A stretch of 64,000 nt of DNA from Micromonospora sp. LH3U1 (GTDB lineage: Bacteria > Actinomycetota > Actinomycetes > Mycobacteriales > Micromonosporaceae): contig NZ_CP116936.1 of assembly GCF_028475105.1 (NCBI RefSeq), positions 6,447,501-6,511,500 on the forward strand. The letters run 5' to 3'. The notes below the pieces were generated by a model that saw nothing but the letters and a program-made list of their open reading frames with translations, ran no database searches and was not told where the DNA came from. Of this stretch, positions 9,184 to 17,146 are shown one piece after another. The position numbers were made by a program, and so were the translations under genes. The stretch's first letter is position 1, and every line of letters begins with the position of its first letter.

Positions 9184-9360
9184 ATGGCTGGCGCCGGCCC
9201 GACGGATCTTGACATGCACGTCGACCGCCTGGAAATGGCGCGTCGAATAGCCCGGGAAATGATCGACTCCGATCGTCAGGCACTGGAGCTCGCCGTCCGG
9301 CAGCGGCCACAGTGCTGGTCCCGACGCCCCGCCGGCCACGGCTCCCGCCCGGACGCGTAG
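9184..9360 (+). CDS. Possible small protein (58 aa)
   Basis: An ATG at 9184 follows GAGGAG by 7 bases, a near-ideal ribosome binding site, and opens a 58-codon frame. Residues about 8-40 (TDLDMHVDRLEMARRIAREM and onward) form a plausible amphipathic helix, and the C-terminus is basic and disordered. No family is recognised. It lies between the oxygenase gene and a broken Nudix gene. It may be a real small regulator, a remnant, or chance. Confidence 0.35.
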   Translation: MAGAGPTDLDMHVDRLEMARRIAREMIDSDRQALELAVRQRPQCWSRRPAGHGSRPDA

Positions 9361-9414
9361 GCCTACTGACGCATACCCTCGTCGCCGGGGTTAGGGCGGT
9401 CGCCCCTCAGACGT

Positions 9415-9734
9415 TCACAGCCCAAGCGCGACGGGTTGGGTTGGTACTCCGTCAGCGATCAATGCGGCCAACGGCGTGGCGAGGTCCCGTGGCGAGAACA
9501 GTTCCAGACCGCGGTATTCCCTGACCTCTGACAGCGACCACCAACGCCAGCCGATGACGTGCTCGGCGGCGAGTTCCTCATCGCTCATCGCACCGCGCGG
9601 CGTGAACGACGCGGTCCGAACGAGAAAGTAGTCGTTCACGACGCCATCGTGGCCGGGAGTCGGAGCAGCAGAACACGGTCGTCCTCATCGACGACGACCG
9701 CACGCGCCGATCGCCGCAGGTCCACCGTCGACAT
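9415..9734 (-). pseudogene. Nudix hydrolase remnant with internal deletion
   Basis: The 5' part (ATG at 9734) encodes MSTVDLRRSARAVVVDEDD followed by RVLLLRLP, the classic first strand of an actinobacterial Nudix protein. The frame then ends within a few codons at TGA. In another frame, overlapping that stop, the sequence resumes as HDGVVNDYFLVRT and continues to a normal Nudix C-terminus (WRWWSLSEVREY). The roughly 60-70 residues that should lie between, including the catalytic Nudix box GX5EX7REUXEEXGU, are missing. This is best read as an out-of-frame internal deletion. The 3' part could still be translated from GTG but would have no catalytic residues. The ancestral role (hydrolysis of nucleoside diphosphate derivatives) is lost. 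Confidence 0.75.
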
Positions 9735-9750
9735 CAGGACACCCTACGGG

Positions 9751-10134
9751 TCAACGATCACCGTCGACGTCCACGACGGCATAGCGGCCTGATGCGCCTG
9801 CGGCCATGAACCAACCAATCGACGCCTCCTGCTCGTAGGTCGATCGGGCTTCCCATGCCCGCTCCCACGCGTCTCCGTTGCCGCCGTCAGCGGCGAAAGC
9901 CATGAACTGGCGGGCTTGTGCGCGCACCTGATCCGCCTGTTCGGCCGTGATCACATGCAGAATCAGCGGCCGAGGCTGCGCCGGAACCCAGTCGGGTCCG
10001 GCCGAGAACCAGTACTCCCGGCCCTCGTAGCGAGCCAGCCCGTCCAGCGGCCCGTCGTAGAAGTCCAAGACCTCGACGATCTGGACCCCAACAAGCTGAG
10101 GCAGACCGTGCGGGCCGGCGGGATCGTGGTGCAC
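9751..10134 (-). CDS. Hypothetical protein
   Basis: 127 residues, no family recognised. The N-terminal half has a beta-rich pattern (VQIVEVLDFYDGPLDGLARY, EGREYWFSAGPDW, RPLILHVIT), and the second half is helical and rich in A, R and E (QADQVRAQARQFMAF, AWERAWEARSTYEQ). It looks like a small soluble cytoplasmic protein that may bind a ligand or partner. The GTG at 10134 is used. The ribosome binding site GCGGAG abuts it with almost no spacing, so the true start is uncertain. It is divergent from the DinB gene (61 bases apart) and ends 17 bases before the broken Nudix gene, with which it may once have formed an operon. Confidence 0.6.
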   Translation of the reverse strand: MHHDPAGPHGLPQLVGVQIVEVLDFYDGPLDGLARYEGREYWFSAGPDWVPAQPRPLILHVITAEQADQVRAQARQFMAFAADGGNGDAWERAWEARSTYEQEASIGWFMAAGASGRYAVVDVDGDR

Positions 10135-10195
10135 CTCCGCACGCTAACCGCTCCCGCTGAGCATTGCGGGTCTCCACTGTATGTAACGTGCGGAA

Positions 10196-10798
10196 ATGAC
10201 AAGGAGCGAACGAATCGCGGACCAGCTGGACCGGCACTGGCACAAGAACCTGCGGCCGCGGCTGCACGGTCTTGCCGATGAGGAGTACTTCTGGGAGCCG
10301 GTGCGTGGCTGCTGGAGCATCCGCCGACGTGGCACCTCGGCCGCACCGATGTCGGCAGGTTCGGGGGAATGGACGATCGACTCCGCGTCCCCTGACCCGG
10401 TGCCGGCGCCGGTGACCACGATCGCCTGGCGGCTGGCGCACATCATCGTCTCCTGCCTGGGCTATCGGGTCGGATGGCACTTCGGTGGCCAGGACGTCGA
10501 CTCCCAGACATTCGCCTACGCGGGGACCGCTGACGAGGCGCTGAGACAGCTCGATGAGATGTATGGGAGATGGAACGCGGGGGTCCGCGAGCTCTCGGAC
10601 GCCGACCTGGAGAATCCGCCCACGGTGGGTCCCGAGCGGTTTCCCATGGAGGGCATCGTCTTGCACGTCAACAGGGAACTGATCCATCACGGCGCCGAGA
10701 TTTCCCTGCTGCGCGACCTCTACCGCTGGCAGGACGAAGCCGCCCCGCGATCAATGAGTCGGCAAGTGGCACCGAGCCTCGTAGCGCTCCCGGAATGA
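10196..10798 (+). CDS. DinB-family (DinB_2) four-helix protein
   Basis: 200 residues. It shows the DinB/YfiT-like pattern: an N-terminal helix (RIADQLDRHWHKNLRPRLHG), DEEYFWEP, a first metal-ligand histidine in WRLAHIIVS and a late histidine pair in NRELIHHGAEISLLRDLY. DinB_2 proteins are metal-dependent four-helix bundles; in mycothiol-using actinobacteria many act as thiol-dependent transferases or DNA-damage-inducible enzymes of unknown substrate. Its TGA overlaps the ATG of the methyltransferase gene (ATGA), so the two proteins are made together. ATG 10196 is the only reasonable start, close after a short divergent promoter region. Confidence 0.85.
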   Translation: MTRSERIADQLDRHWHKNLRPRLHGLADEEYFWEPVRGCWSIRRRGTSAAPMSAGSGEWTIDSASPDPVPAPVTTIAWRLAHIIVSCLGYRVGWHFGGQDVDSQTFAYAGTADEALRQLDEMYGRWNAGVRELSDADLENPPTVGPERFPMEGIVLHVNRELIHHGAEISLLRDLYRWQDEAAPRSMSRQVAPSLVALPE

Positions 10799-11421
10799 GC
10801 AGGAGCGACGAGCGTGACATGGTCCGACGCGGGTACGACGCACTCTCCTACCACTATCGATCGGACGACGCTGACGACGGCCAGTACGCTCCCTGGCTCG
10901 CCGGCCTAAACCAGCGCCTACCTGCCTCAGCAGCAGTCCTCGACCTCGGATGTGGCTGTGGGGTGCCGGTCGCCCGCTTCCTCGCCAACGCTGGACACCG
11001 CGTCACCGGCGTTGACATCAGCGACGTGCAGATTGAGCGGGCGCGCCGCCTGGTGCCCGACGGCACCTTTCTCCGCGCCGACGCCACCCGGCTCGACCTG
11101 CCGCCGGCCTCGTTCGACGCCGTGGTTTGCCTGTACGCCTTCATCCACATGCCCCTGGCCGACCAGCCGCAGCTCATCAAGAGCATCGCCACCTGGTTAC
11201 GCCCCGGCGGCTGGCTGCTCACCACCGTCGGCAACACCGCCTGGACAGGCACCGAGGACAACTGGCTCGATGGCCCCGCCACCATGTGGTGGAGTCACGC
11301 CGACGCCTCTAGTTACCGCTCATGGCTGCGACAGGCGGGACTGACGATCATCGCCGAGGATTTCGTCCCGGAAGGCAGCAGCGGGCACGCCCTCTTCTGG
11401 GCACAGCGCCTACAGAGCTGA
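10795..11421 (+). CDS. Class I SAM-dependent methyltransferase
   Basis: 208 residues. Motif I VLDLGCGCGVPVARFL (about residues 47-62) binds SAM, GVDISDVQIERAR gives the acidic end of strand 2, and the post-motifs FDAVVCLYAFIHM and LRPGGWLLTTVG are clear. This is a Methyltransf_11/25 type small-molecule methyltransferase with an unknown acceptor. Translation is coupled to the DinB gene by the ATGA overlap at 10795-10798. The repeated co-occurrence of DinB proteins with small methyltransferases in actinobacteria suggests modification or detoxification of a small molecule, but that is inference. Confidence 0.88.
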   Translation: MSRSDERDMVRRGYDALSYHYRSDDADDGQYAPWLAGLNQRLPASAAVLDLGCGCGVPVARFLANAGHRVTGVDISDVQIERARRLVPDGTFLRADATRLDLPPASFDAVVCLYAFIHMPLADQPQLIKSIATWLRPGGWLLTTVGNTAWTGTEDNWLDGPATMWWSHADASSYRSWLRQAGLTIIAEDFVPEGSSGHALFWAQRLQS

Positions 11422-11457
11422 CCTGGTCCGAGCCGCAGGTCAGAGGCCGTGACGCTG

Positions 11458-11712
11458 CTACTTCCAACGGAAGTGTACGAAGAGGCGGCCGAAGTTCTTG
11501 GAGTCCTTTTCCACGCGGTGGTAGAGCTGCTTGACGTCCTTCTGGTCGAGGAACCGCAGCACCCGCTTCTTGAGCTGGCCGGACCCCTTGCCGGGGATGA
11601 TCTCGACGAGGGTGGCCTTCTTCGCCACCGCCTCGTCCATGATCCCGCGCAACGCGCGGTCGATGTCCTGGCCCTTGTTGAAGATTTCGTGCAGGTCCAG
11701 CTTGAGCTTCAT
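11458..11712 (-). CDS. Smr/MutS2 C-terminal domain-like small protein
   Basis: 84 residues. It carries the LDLH motif at its N-terminus (KLKLDLHEI), the IIPGKGSGQLKKRVLRFL segment that matches the Smr GKG signature, and a terminal GRLFVHFRW strand. Stand-alone Smr domains are small nucleases or RNA/DNA-binding proteins related to the MutS2 C-terminus; many actinobacteria have one such short copy. The glycine after LDLH is replaced by glutamate, so nuclease activity is not certain. Unlike its neighbours it is lysine-rich and highly conserved in appearance, suggesting a core role. It is probably monocistronic. Confidence 0.75.
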   Translation of the reverse strand: MKLKLDLHEIFNKGQDIDRALRGIMDEAVAKKATLVEIIPGKGSGQLKKRVLRFLDQKDVKQLYHRVEKDSKNFGRLFVHFRWK

Positions 11713-11804
11713 GCCGCAGCCCCCGGCCGGTCAGGTCCCATGTCCGCCATCCTAGGGCCCCTTTTCATCAGGACTGGCCGGCCTGCGGCGGGCCCGGACG
11801 ACGG

Positions 11805-11830
11805 AGGGGCGGCCCCGAAGGACCGCCCCT
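11805..11830 (-). terminator. Hairpin downstream of the TPR gene
   Basis: AGGGGCGGCC and the complementary GGACCGCCCCT pair around a 5-6 base loop, just past the stop of the leftward TPR gene at 11851. There is no U-run, as is usual in high-GC genomes. Confidence 0.5.
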
Positions 11831-11850
11831 GCCACGTCACCGGCCCACGC

Positions 11851-12219
11851 TCAGCGTGTGCCGCCTACACGGGTTTCCACCCGCGCAAGAGCGGTCCGGT
11901 AGTCGTCGTTGGTCGCGTACATGGCGGCGGCGATCCGTAGGTGCCGCAGCGCGTCGGTGTGCCGGTTCAGCCGCTCCAGCGTCCGACCGAGCACGTGGTG
12001 CGCGTAGTGGTCGCTCGGGTCCCGGTCGACAAGTTCCCGCAGGTGCTCCTCGGCCCGGTTGAGCTGGGCCGAGTGGAAGTACGCCCGGGCCAGCAACTGC
12101 CGAACCGCCGCGTTGCCGGGTTCGGCGTCGACGATCGGCTCCAGCAGTCGGGCCGCTCCGCTCGGGTCACCGGTCTCGAAGAACATGGTCGCCCGCCGGT
12201 AGTCCGCCAGAAGATCCAT
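11851..12219 (-). CDS. TPR repeat protein
   Basis: 122 residues, almost entirely tetratricopeptide repeats: FETGDPSGAARLLEPIV, NAAVRQLLARAYFHSAQLNR and HYAHHVLGRTLERLNRHTDA each fit the A/G-x-A-x-x-x-Y pattern. It would form three to four helical pairs that bind a protein partner. No catalytic domain, signal peptide or membrane span is seen, so it is a cytoplasmic scaffold. Widely conserved small TPR proteins of this kind occur in actinobacteria next to unrelated genes, so context is not informative here. Confidence 0.8.
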   Translation of the reverse strand: MDLLADYRRATMFFETGDPSGAARLLEPIVDAEPGNAAVRQLLARAYFHSAQLNRAEEHLRELVDRDPSDHYAHHVLGRTLERLNRHTDALRHLRIAAAMYATNDDYRTALARVETRVGGTR

Positions 12220-12330
12220 CTGCCCGCCTCCTCGGTCGCACCGTCACCTGTTCCGACGCTGGCACAACACTGGGCGTCTGGCGACTGTTCCCGGGAGTCG
12301 AGATGGGGTCAGTTCGGGCCGGCGCCAGGG

Positions 12331-13101
12331 TCAGGTGCGTGCGTCCCGGCGTCCGGTCGAGAGCTCCCAGGCGCGGACGCCGCCGACGATCCCGGCGGTG
12401 TTGGGCACCACCACCACGTCGTCGCCCATCCGGGTCAGTTGCTCGGGCCGGATCAGTCGGGAGTTGCCCCCGCCCAGGTAGAGCCGGTCCCAGCGAAACA
12501 CCGGGCGGAGCCCGTCCACCACCTGCCGGATCCGGCGGGACCAGAAGGCGTCGCCGAGCCGCCGGCGTTCCGGCTCTCCCACGTACGTGTCGTAGGTGGT
12601 GCCCCAGCGGACCGGCGCGTGCGACAGCTCCAGGTGCGGTGCGAGCACCCCGCCGTCGAAGAGCGCGCTGCCCAGCCCCGTCCCGAGGGTCAGCACCAGC
12701 TCGCAGCCGGTGCCGGCGACCACCCCGGCGCCGTGCACCTCGGCGTCGTTGAGCACCAGCGCCGGCACCCCGAACGCGTCGGCCAGCGCGCCCCGCGCGT
12801 CCCAGCCGGACCACTCGGCGAGCAGGTCCGGGTCGACGCGGGTCCGCGGGCCGTTCCGGGTCACGTAGTGCGGCGTGGTCACGACCACTCCGTGCCGGAT
12901 CATCCCGGGTACGCCGACCGTCAGCCGATCGGCCGTCGGCAGCCGCCCGCCGAGATCCAGCAGGGTCTGGACGAACAGTGCGGGCGGCAACGGGTACGGG
13001 GTCGGCACCCGCAACGGCCGGGCCCGCATCGTTCCCGCCTCGTCGAGCACGGACGCCTTGATGCCTCCGCCGCCACAGTCGATCGCCAGTGTGGTCACCA
13101 C
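12331..13101 (-). CDS. ROK-family sugar kinase, polyphosphate-glucokinase-like
   Basis: 256 residues. The N-terminal ATP-phosphate loop is AIDCGGGGIKASVLD, the catalytic aspartate is in VLNDAEVHG, and the second phosphate loop is TLGTGLGSALFDGG followed by LAPHLELSHAPV. Length and motif order match polyphosphate glucokinase (PpgK), which phosphorylates glucose with polyphosphate or ATP. The usual ELGH is ELSH here and the ROK cysteine cluster CXCGXXGC is absent, as in PpgK. The substrate is therefore likely a hexose but not certain. Two GTG codons (13101 and 13098) can start translation. It is divergent from the ABC-F gene 62 bases away. Confidence 0.75.
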   Translation of the reverse strand: MVTTLAIDCGGGGIKASVLDEAGTMRARPLRVPTPYPLPPALFVQTLLDLGGRLPTADRLTVGVPGMIRHGVVVTTPHYVTRNGPRTRVDPDLLAEWSGWDARGALADAFGVPALVLNDAEVHGAGVVAGTGCELVLTLGTGLGSALFDGGVLAPHLELSHAPVRWGTTYDTYVGEPERRRLGDAFWSRRIRQVVDGLRPVFRWDRLYLGGGNSRLIRPEQLTRMGDDVVVVPNTAGIVGGVRAWELSTGRRDART

Positions 13102-13163
13102 GTCGTTGAGTCTGCCCGCTGCCGGCCGGTCGTATGCGGGCGGCCGGATAGGCTGCCGTCCTG

Positions 13164-14801
13164 ATGAGCGCCACGATGATCGTCAAGGACCTGGCCGCCG
13201 GGCACGGTGACCGCCCACTCTTCGCCGGATTGGACCTGGTGGTCGCCCCCGGCGACGTCGTGGGCCTGGTCGGGGCGAACGGAGCCGGCAAGTCGACGCT
13301 GCTGCGTACCCTCGCCGGGTTGCTGCCGGTCGAGGCCGGCAGCGTGCGGCTCAGCCCGCCCACCGCGAGCGTCGGGCACCTGCCGCAGGAGCCGGAACGG
13401 CGGCCGGGCGAGACGGTACGCGACTTCCTGGCCCGACGAACCGGGGTGACCGCCGCACAGGCGGCGTTGGACGCGGCGACCGAGGCGCTGACCGCCGGGG
13501 CGGCGGGCGCCGACGACGCGTACGGCGACGCTCTGGAGCGCTGGCTCAGCCTCGGCGGCGCGGACCTGGACGAACGCGCCGAGCAGGTGAGCGCCGACCT
13601 GGGGCTCGCGGTGGACCTGGACCACCCCACGACCGGGTTGTCCGGCGGCCAGGCGGCCCGCGCCGGGCTGGCGTCGCTGCTGCTCAGCCGGTACGACGTG
13701 TTTCTGCTCGACGAGCCGACCAACGACCTGGACCTGGCTGGGCTGGAGCGGTTGGAGGAGTTCGTCACCGGGCTGCGGGCCGGCACGGTGCTGGTCAGCC
13801 ACGACCGGGAGTTCCTCCTCCGCACGGTGACCCGGGTGCTAGAGCTGGACCTGCCACAGCAGCAGGTGCATCACTACGGCGGTGGCTACGCGGCCTACCT
13901 GGAGGAGCGCGAGGTCGCCCGCCGGCACGCCCGCGCGGACTTCGAGGAGTACGCCGACACCCGGGCCGGCCTGGAGGCGCGGGCCCGCACCCAGCGTGGC
14001 TGGATGGAGAAGGGCGTGAAGAACGCCCGGCGCAAGGCCACCGACAACGACAAGATCGGTCGCAAGTTCCGGAGCGAGGCGAGCGAGAAGCAGGCCGCCA
14101 AGGCCAAGCAGACCGAACGGCTCATCGAACGGCTCGACGTGGTCGAGGAACCCCGCAAGGAGTGGGAGCTGCGGATGGAGATCGCCGCCGCCCCCCGCGC
14201 CGGCGCCGTCGTGGCCACGCTGCGAAATGCGGTGGTACGCCGGGGAGGGTTCACTCTCGGCCCGGTCGACCTGCAGATCGACTGGGCGGACCGGGTCGCG
14301 GTGACCGGGGCGAACGGGTCGGGCAAGTCCACCCTGCTGGCCGCGCTGCTCGGGCGGCTGCCGCTGGACGCCGGCACCGCCCATCTGGGATCCGGGGTGG
14401 TGGTCGGCGAGGTGGATCAGGCACGAGGGCTGTTCCTCGGCGACGTGCCCCTGATCGACGCGTTCCAGGCGGCCGTACCGGACATGTCGCCGGCGGACGC
14501 GCGGACCCTGCTGGCCAAGTTCGGGCTACGTGCGGCGCACGTGCCCCGACCGGCGGCCACCCTCTCCCCCGGTGAGCGGACCCGGGCGGCGTTGGCCCTG
14601 CTCCAGGGCCGCGGGGTCAACCTGCTGGTGCTCGACGAGCCCACCAACCACCTGGACCTGCCCGCCATCGAGCAACTCGAATCGGCGCTGGCCAGCTACC
14701 CCGGAACGCTGCTGCTGGTCACCCACGACCGGCGGATGCTGGCCGCTATCGAGACGAACCGTCGGCTTCGGGTCGACGCCGGGCGGATCGCCGAGGATTG
14801 A
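13164..14801 (+). CDS. ABC-F family ATPase (ribosome-associated)
   Basis: 545 residues with two ABC cassettes and no membrane domain. Cassette 1: Walker A GANGAGKST, signature LSGGQ, Walker B VFLLDEPTND. Cassette 2: Walker A GANGSGKST, signature LSPGE, Walker B LLVLDEPTNH. The interdomain linker (about residues 245-350) is long and highly charged (KGVKNARRKATDNDK, EASEKQAAKAKQTERL), the segment that enters the ribosomal tRNA exit site in this family. ABC-F proteins act on stalled ribosomes; some protect against macrolides, lincosamides or pleuromutilins. No antibiotic cluster is adjacent, so a housekeeping translation-factor role and a resistance role are both open. ATG 13164 gives the standard length; ATG 13176 is possible. 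Confidence 0.9.
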   Translation: MSATMIVKDLAAGHGDRPLFAGLDLVVAPGDVVGLVGANGAGKSTLLRTLAGLLPVEAGSVRLSPPTASVGHLPQEPERRPGETVRDFLARRTGVTAAQAALDAATEALTAGAAGADDAYGDALERWLSLGGADLDERAEQVSADLGLAVDLDHPTTGLSGGQAARAGLASLLLSRYDVFLLDEPTNDLDLAGLERLEEFVTGLRAGTVLVSHDREFLLRTVTRVLELDLPQQQVHHYGGGYAAYLEEREVARRHARADFEEYADTRAGLEARARTQRGWMEKGVKNARRKATDNDKIGRKFRSEASEKQAAKAKQTERLIERLDVVEEPRKEWELRMEIAAAPRAGAVVATLRNAVVRRGGFTLGPVDLQIDWADRVAVTGANGSGKSTLLAALLGRLPLDAGTAHLGSGVVVGEVDQARGLFLGDVPLIDAFQAAVPDMSPADARTLLAKFGLRAAHVPRPAATLSPGERTRAALALLQGRGVNLLVLDEPTNHLDLPAIEQLESALASYPGTLLLVTHDRRMLAAIETNRRLRVDAGRIAED

Positions 14802-14839
14802 TCCGGGCCGGCGGGCCAGCGCGGGGTGAGAATGACGCC

Positions 14840-15148
14840 ATGCTCAAGTGGGAGTACGCGCTGCTGGTCCGCCGCCGCCAAGCGGCGACCAACGACCTCG
14901 GCTGGGAGGTCGTCTTCGTCTGGTACGGCCCGGACGGCTCGATGGTCGACGTGACGCCGTACGGTGACACCTCGCTGGCCCACCTGAACCGAGCCGGTGA
15001 CCAGGGCTGGGAGTTGGTCGCGATGAGCGAGGACCCGTCCCTGCCCGGCCATCACGAGTTGCACCGCTACCACCTGAAGCGGCCGAAACCCTCCGACCCG
15101 CCACCCCGCCAGCGGATACGCGGGGGCCGTCGCACCGTCTCGGGCTGA
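14840..15148 (+). CDS. DUF4177-like small protein
   Basis: 102 residues beginning MLKWEYALLVRRRQ and including SLAHLNRAGDQGWELVAMSE. The opening WEY and the NxxGxxGWELV signature are those of DUF4177/DUF4177-like proteins, small beta-alpha domains of unknown function. Residues 83-102 are basic and proline-rich, probably disordered. It begins 39 bases after the ABC-F stop on the same strand and may be co-transcribed with it. Confidence 0.7.
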   Translation: MLKWEYALLVRRRQAATNDLGWEVVFVWYGPDGSMVDVTPYGDTSLAHLNRAGDQGWELVAMSEDPSLPGHHELHRYHLKRPKPSDPPPRQRIRGGRRTVSG

Positions 15149-15258
15149 CTCGACCGCTCCGGGCGCCCAGTGCCGACGCGGCCCTCGCGGGCGACGAGGT
15201 CGACCGGCCTGGCATACCGGGCGCGACTTCGGGTAACGCGCGGCGGGAGGTGGCCCGA

Positions 15259-15984
15259 ATGGTCGCTTTGGCACAGACTCCGCCCTCGGCCGACCGGCTG
15301 CGGGCGATCGACGAGTTCCTCGCTCAGGCGTGGGCGGACCAGGTCCGGCACGATGACCGGCTGCGCGGCCTGGCGGTCGAGGTGCGGTTCGACCGGGGGG
15401 TGGCCCACCTGAGCGGGGACGTCGCTGAACCCGCCCAGTTACGGCTGGTCAGTGATCTGGTGGGGCGGCTGGCCGGCGTCTACGCCGTCTGGTGTCGAGT
15501 TGGCGTCGGTGGGCGACCGCCGGTGGTCATGGACCTCGGTTGCGGGCCGACCAAGCAGTGGTCGGGCAACCTGGGGCTGGACATCTACCCGGCGCCGGGG
15601 GTGAACGCGGTCGCTGACCTGTCCGGCTCGCTACCGCTCGCCGACAACTCGGTGGACGTCCTCTTCGCGGTGCACATCCTGGAGCACCTGATCGACTTCC
15701 TGCCACTGGTGGACGAGTGCCACCGGGTGCTTCGTCCGGGTGGCGTACTGCACGTGATGAGCCCCTGGTGGGGGCACGTGAACGCGGTGGCCGACCCGAC
15801 CCACGTCCGGCTGATGGACGTGCAGACGTTCAAGGGGATCTGCCAGGGCCGACCACCGGGCACCCCGCGGTGGTATCCCCTGCACTCCGGCTGCGACGGT
15901 GCCTCGATCTTCGCCGACCTGACCCCACTCCCCCCGGACGCCGACCCAACCCCAAAGCCCCACCTAGCCCGCTTCTTCGACTAA
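15259..15984 (+). CDS. BON domain-methyltransferase fusion
   Basis: 241 residues. Residues about 35-83 (VEVRFDRGVAHLSGDVAEPA, then LRLVSDLVGRLAGVYAVWCR) have the BON pattern: a strand with G-V-x-L-x-G-x-V and a helix ending G-V-x-x-V. BON domains usually bind lipids or the cell envelope and are not normally joined to enzymes. The rest is a Methyltransf_11-like domain with VVMDLGCGPTKQWSGN, DISP-like LDIYPAPGVNAVADL, VDVLFAVHILEHL and CHRVLRPGGVLHV. The HILEHL segment is typical of methyltransferases near polysaccharide or lipid pathways. ATG 15259 lies 8 bases after GGGAGG. The acceptor is unknown; the fusion hints at a membrane-associated substrate. Confidence 0.75.
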   Translation: MVALAQTPPSADRLRAIDEFLAQAWADQVRHDDRLRGLAVEVRFDRGVAHLSGDVAEPAQLRLVSDLVGRLAGVYAVWCRVGVGGRPPVVMDLGCGPTKQWSGNLGLDIYPAPGVNAVADLSGSLPLADNSVDVLFAVHILEHLIDFLPLVDECHRVLRPGGVLHVMSPWWGHVNAVADPTHVRLMDVQTFKGICQGRPPGTPRWYPLHSGCDGASIFADLTPLPPDADPTPKPHLARFFD

Positions 15985-16007
15985 CCCCCACCCCCTGTTG
16001 TCTGCCC

Positions 16008-16067
16008 GGTGATCAAGAGGTTTGCGTCAAGGGGAGTGCGATTCCTGACGCAAACCTCTTGATCACC
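16008..16067. repeat. Perfect 22-bp inverted repeat, copy 1 of a dispersed element
   Basis: Arms at 16008-16029 and 16046-16067 are perfectly complementary with a 16-base loop; the core is TGATCAAGAGGTTTGCGTCA. It sits between two convergent genes (BON-methyltransferase and LacI), where a two-way terminator is needed. A second copy with almost the same core lies at 25687-25744, also between convergent genes, so it is a dispersed element of REP or terminator type and not a one-off hairpin. Confidence 0.9.
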
Positions 16068-16086
16068 GCAGAGAAGCGGGTCGGAG

Positions 16087-17094
16087 TTAGGGGGTTTGGG
16101 TGGATTCGCGGAGTTCTAGGCGGTAGGGGGCTGACAGCGCTCTTGCGGGGGCGGTGCGGTCGCCGTCCAGGCGGTTGGCCAGGAGTTCGACGGCCAGGCG
16201 GGCGATCCGTTCCTTGTCCGGGGCGACAGTGCTCAGGGTGGGGATGGAGAACCTGCCGTCCTCGATGTCGTCGAAGCCGACCACCGCCACGTCCTCGGGC
16301 ACCCGCAGGCCAGCCTCGTGCAGGGCGCGCAGGGCACCCAGGGCGAGCGTGTCGTTGAAGCAGAAGACGGCGTCGGGGCGTACGCCGGAGGTGAGCAGGT
16401 CTCGCATGGCGGCCGCGCCATCGGCGCGATGCCAGGCCGGCGCGGGCGCCACCAGGGCCTCGTCGTAGTCGAGCCCGGCGGCGCGCAGCGCGTCGGTGTA
16501 GCCGGCCAGGCGCAGTCGGGCGCTGGCGCCCTCGTCGGTGCGCTGCGAGCCGATGGCCGCGATCCGGCGGCGGCCGAGCTGGATCAGGTGGCTGGTGATC
16601 TCCCGGGCCGCTGTCACGTTGTCGATCACCACGCGATCCGCGGGACCGTGTTCGACACGCTCGCCGAGCAGCACCATGGGGGTGCCGTCCAGGCCGGCCA
16701 GGTCCTCGGCGGTGAGCGCCAACGGGCTGAAGATGAGCCCGTCGATCAGGTGGTCGGTGATGCCGGAGGCGACCACCCGTTCCTGCTCGCGCCGACCGCC
16801 GGTCTGGTCGATCAGCACCGTCCAGCCGTACTCGGCGGCGGCGGTGACCACGTAGCGGGCCAACTCGGCGAAGTACGGAATGTCGAGTTCCGGAACGGCC
16901 AGCGCGATCACGCCGGTGCGGCCCTTGCGCAGGTGGCGGGCGGAGAGGTTGGGCCGGTAGTTGAGTTCGGCGATCGCCTCCTCGACCCGGGCACGGGTGT
17001 CCGGGCGAACGTGCACGTAGCCGTTCACGACGTTGGAGACGGTCTTGACCGACACGCCGGCCCGTTCGGCCACGTCCTTGAGCCTCTGTCGCAC
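16087..17094 (-). CDS. LacI-family transcriptional regulator of arabinoside use
   Basis: 335 residues. The N-terminal HTH is RLKDVAERAGVSVKTVSNVV followed by the hinge helix region YRPNLSARHLRKGR, and the rest is a periplasmic-binding-protein-like sugar sensor (VIALAVPELDIPYFAEL, FCFNDTLALGALRAL, VVGFDDIEDGRFSIPTLSTV). It should repress the divergent arabinofuranosidase/ABC importer genes and release DNA on binding arabinose or an arabino-oligosaccharide. Two LacI-type palindromes lie in the shared promoter. GTG 17094 is 7 bases after GGGGAGG, better than an ATG at 17115. The ligand is inferred from the target genes. Confidence 0.9.
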   Translation of the reverse strand: MRQRLKDVAERAGVSVKTVSNVVNGYVHVRPDTRARVEEAIAELNYRPNLSARHLRKGRTGVIALAVPELDIPYFAELARYVVTAAAEYGWTVLIDQTGGRREQERVVASGITDHLIDGLIFSPLALTAEDLAGLDGTPMVLLGERVEHGPADRVVIDNVTAAREITSHLIQLGRRRIAAIGSQRTDEGASARLRLAGYTDALRAAGLDYDEALVAPAPAWHRADGAAAMRDLLTSGVRPDAVFCFNDTLALGALRALHEAGLRVPEDVAVVGFDDIEDGRFSIPTLSTVAPDKERIARLAVELLANRLDGDRTAPARALSAPYRLELRESTQTP

Positions 17095-17146
17095 TCCGCA
17101 ACCTCCCCGATGCAACCCAGCGCACCATACCTCGTCAGCAGCCCTT

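Noticed and set aside
13164-14801. ABC-F protein as antibiotic self-resistance gene of a nearby cluster
   Set aside because: No biosynthetic genes are in the neighbourhood, so I only keep ribosome-associated ATPase.
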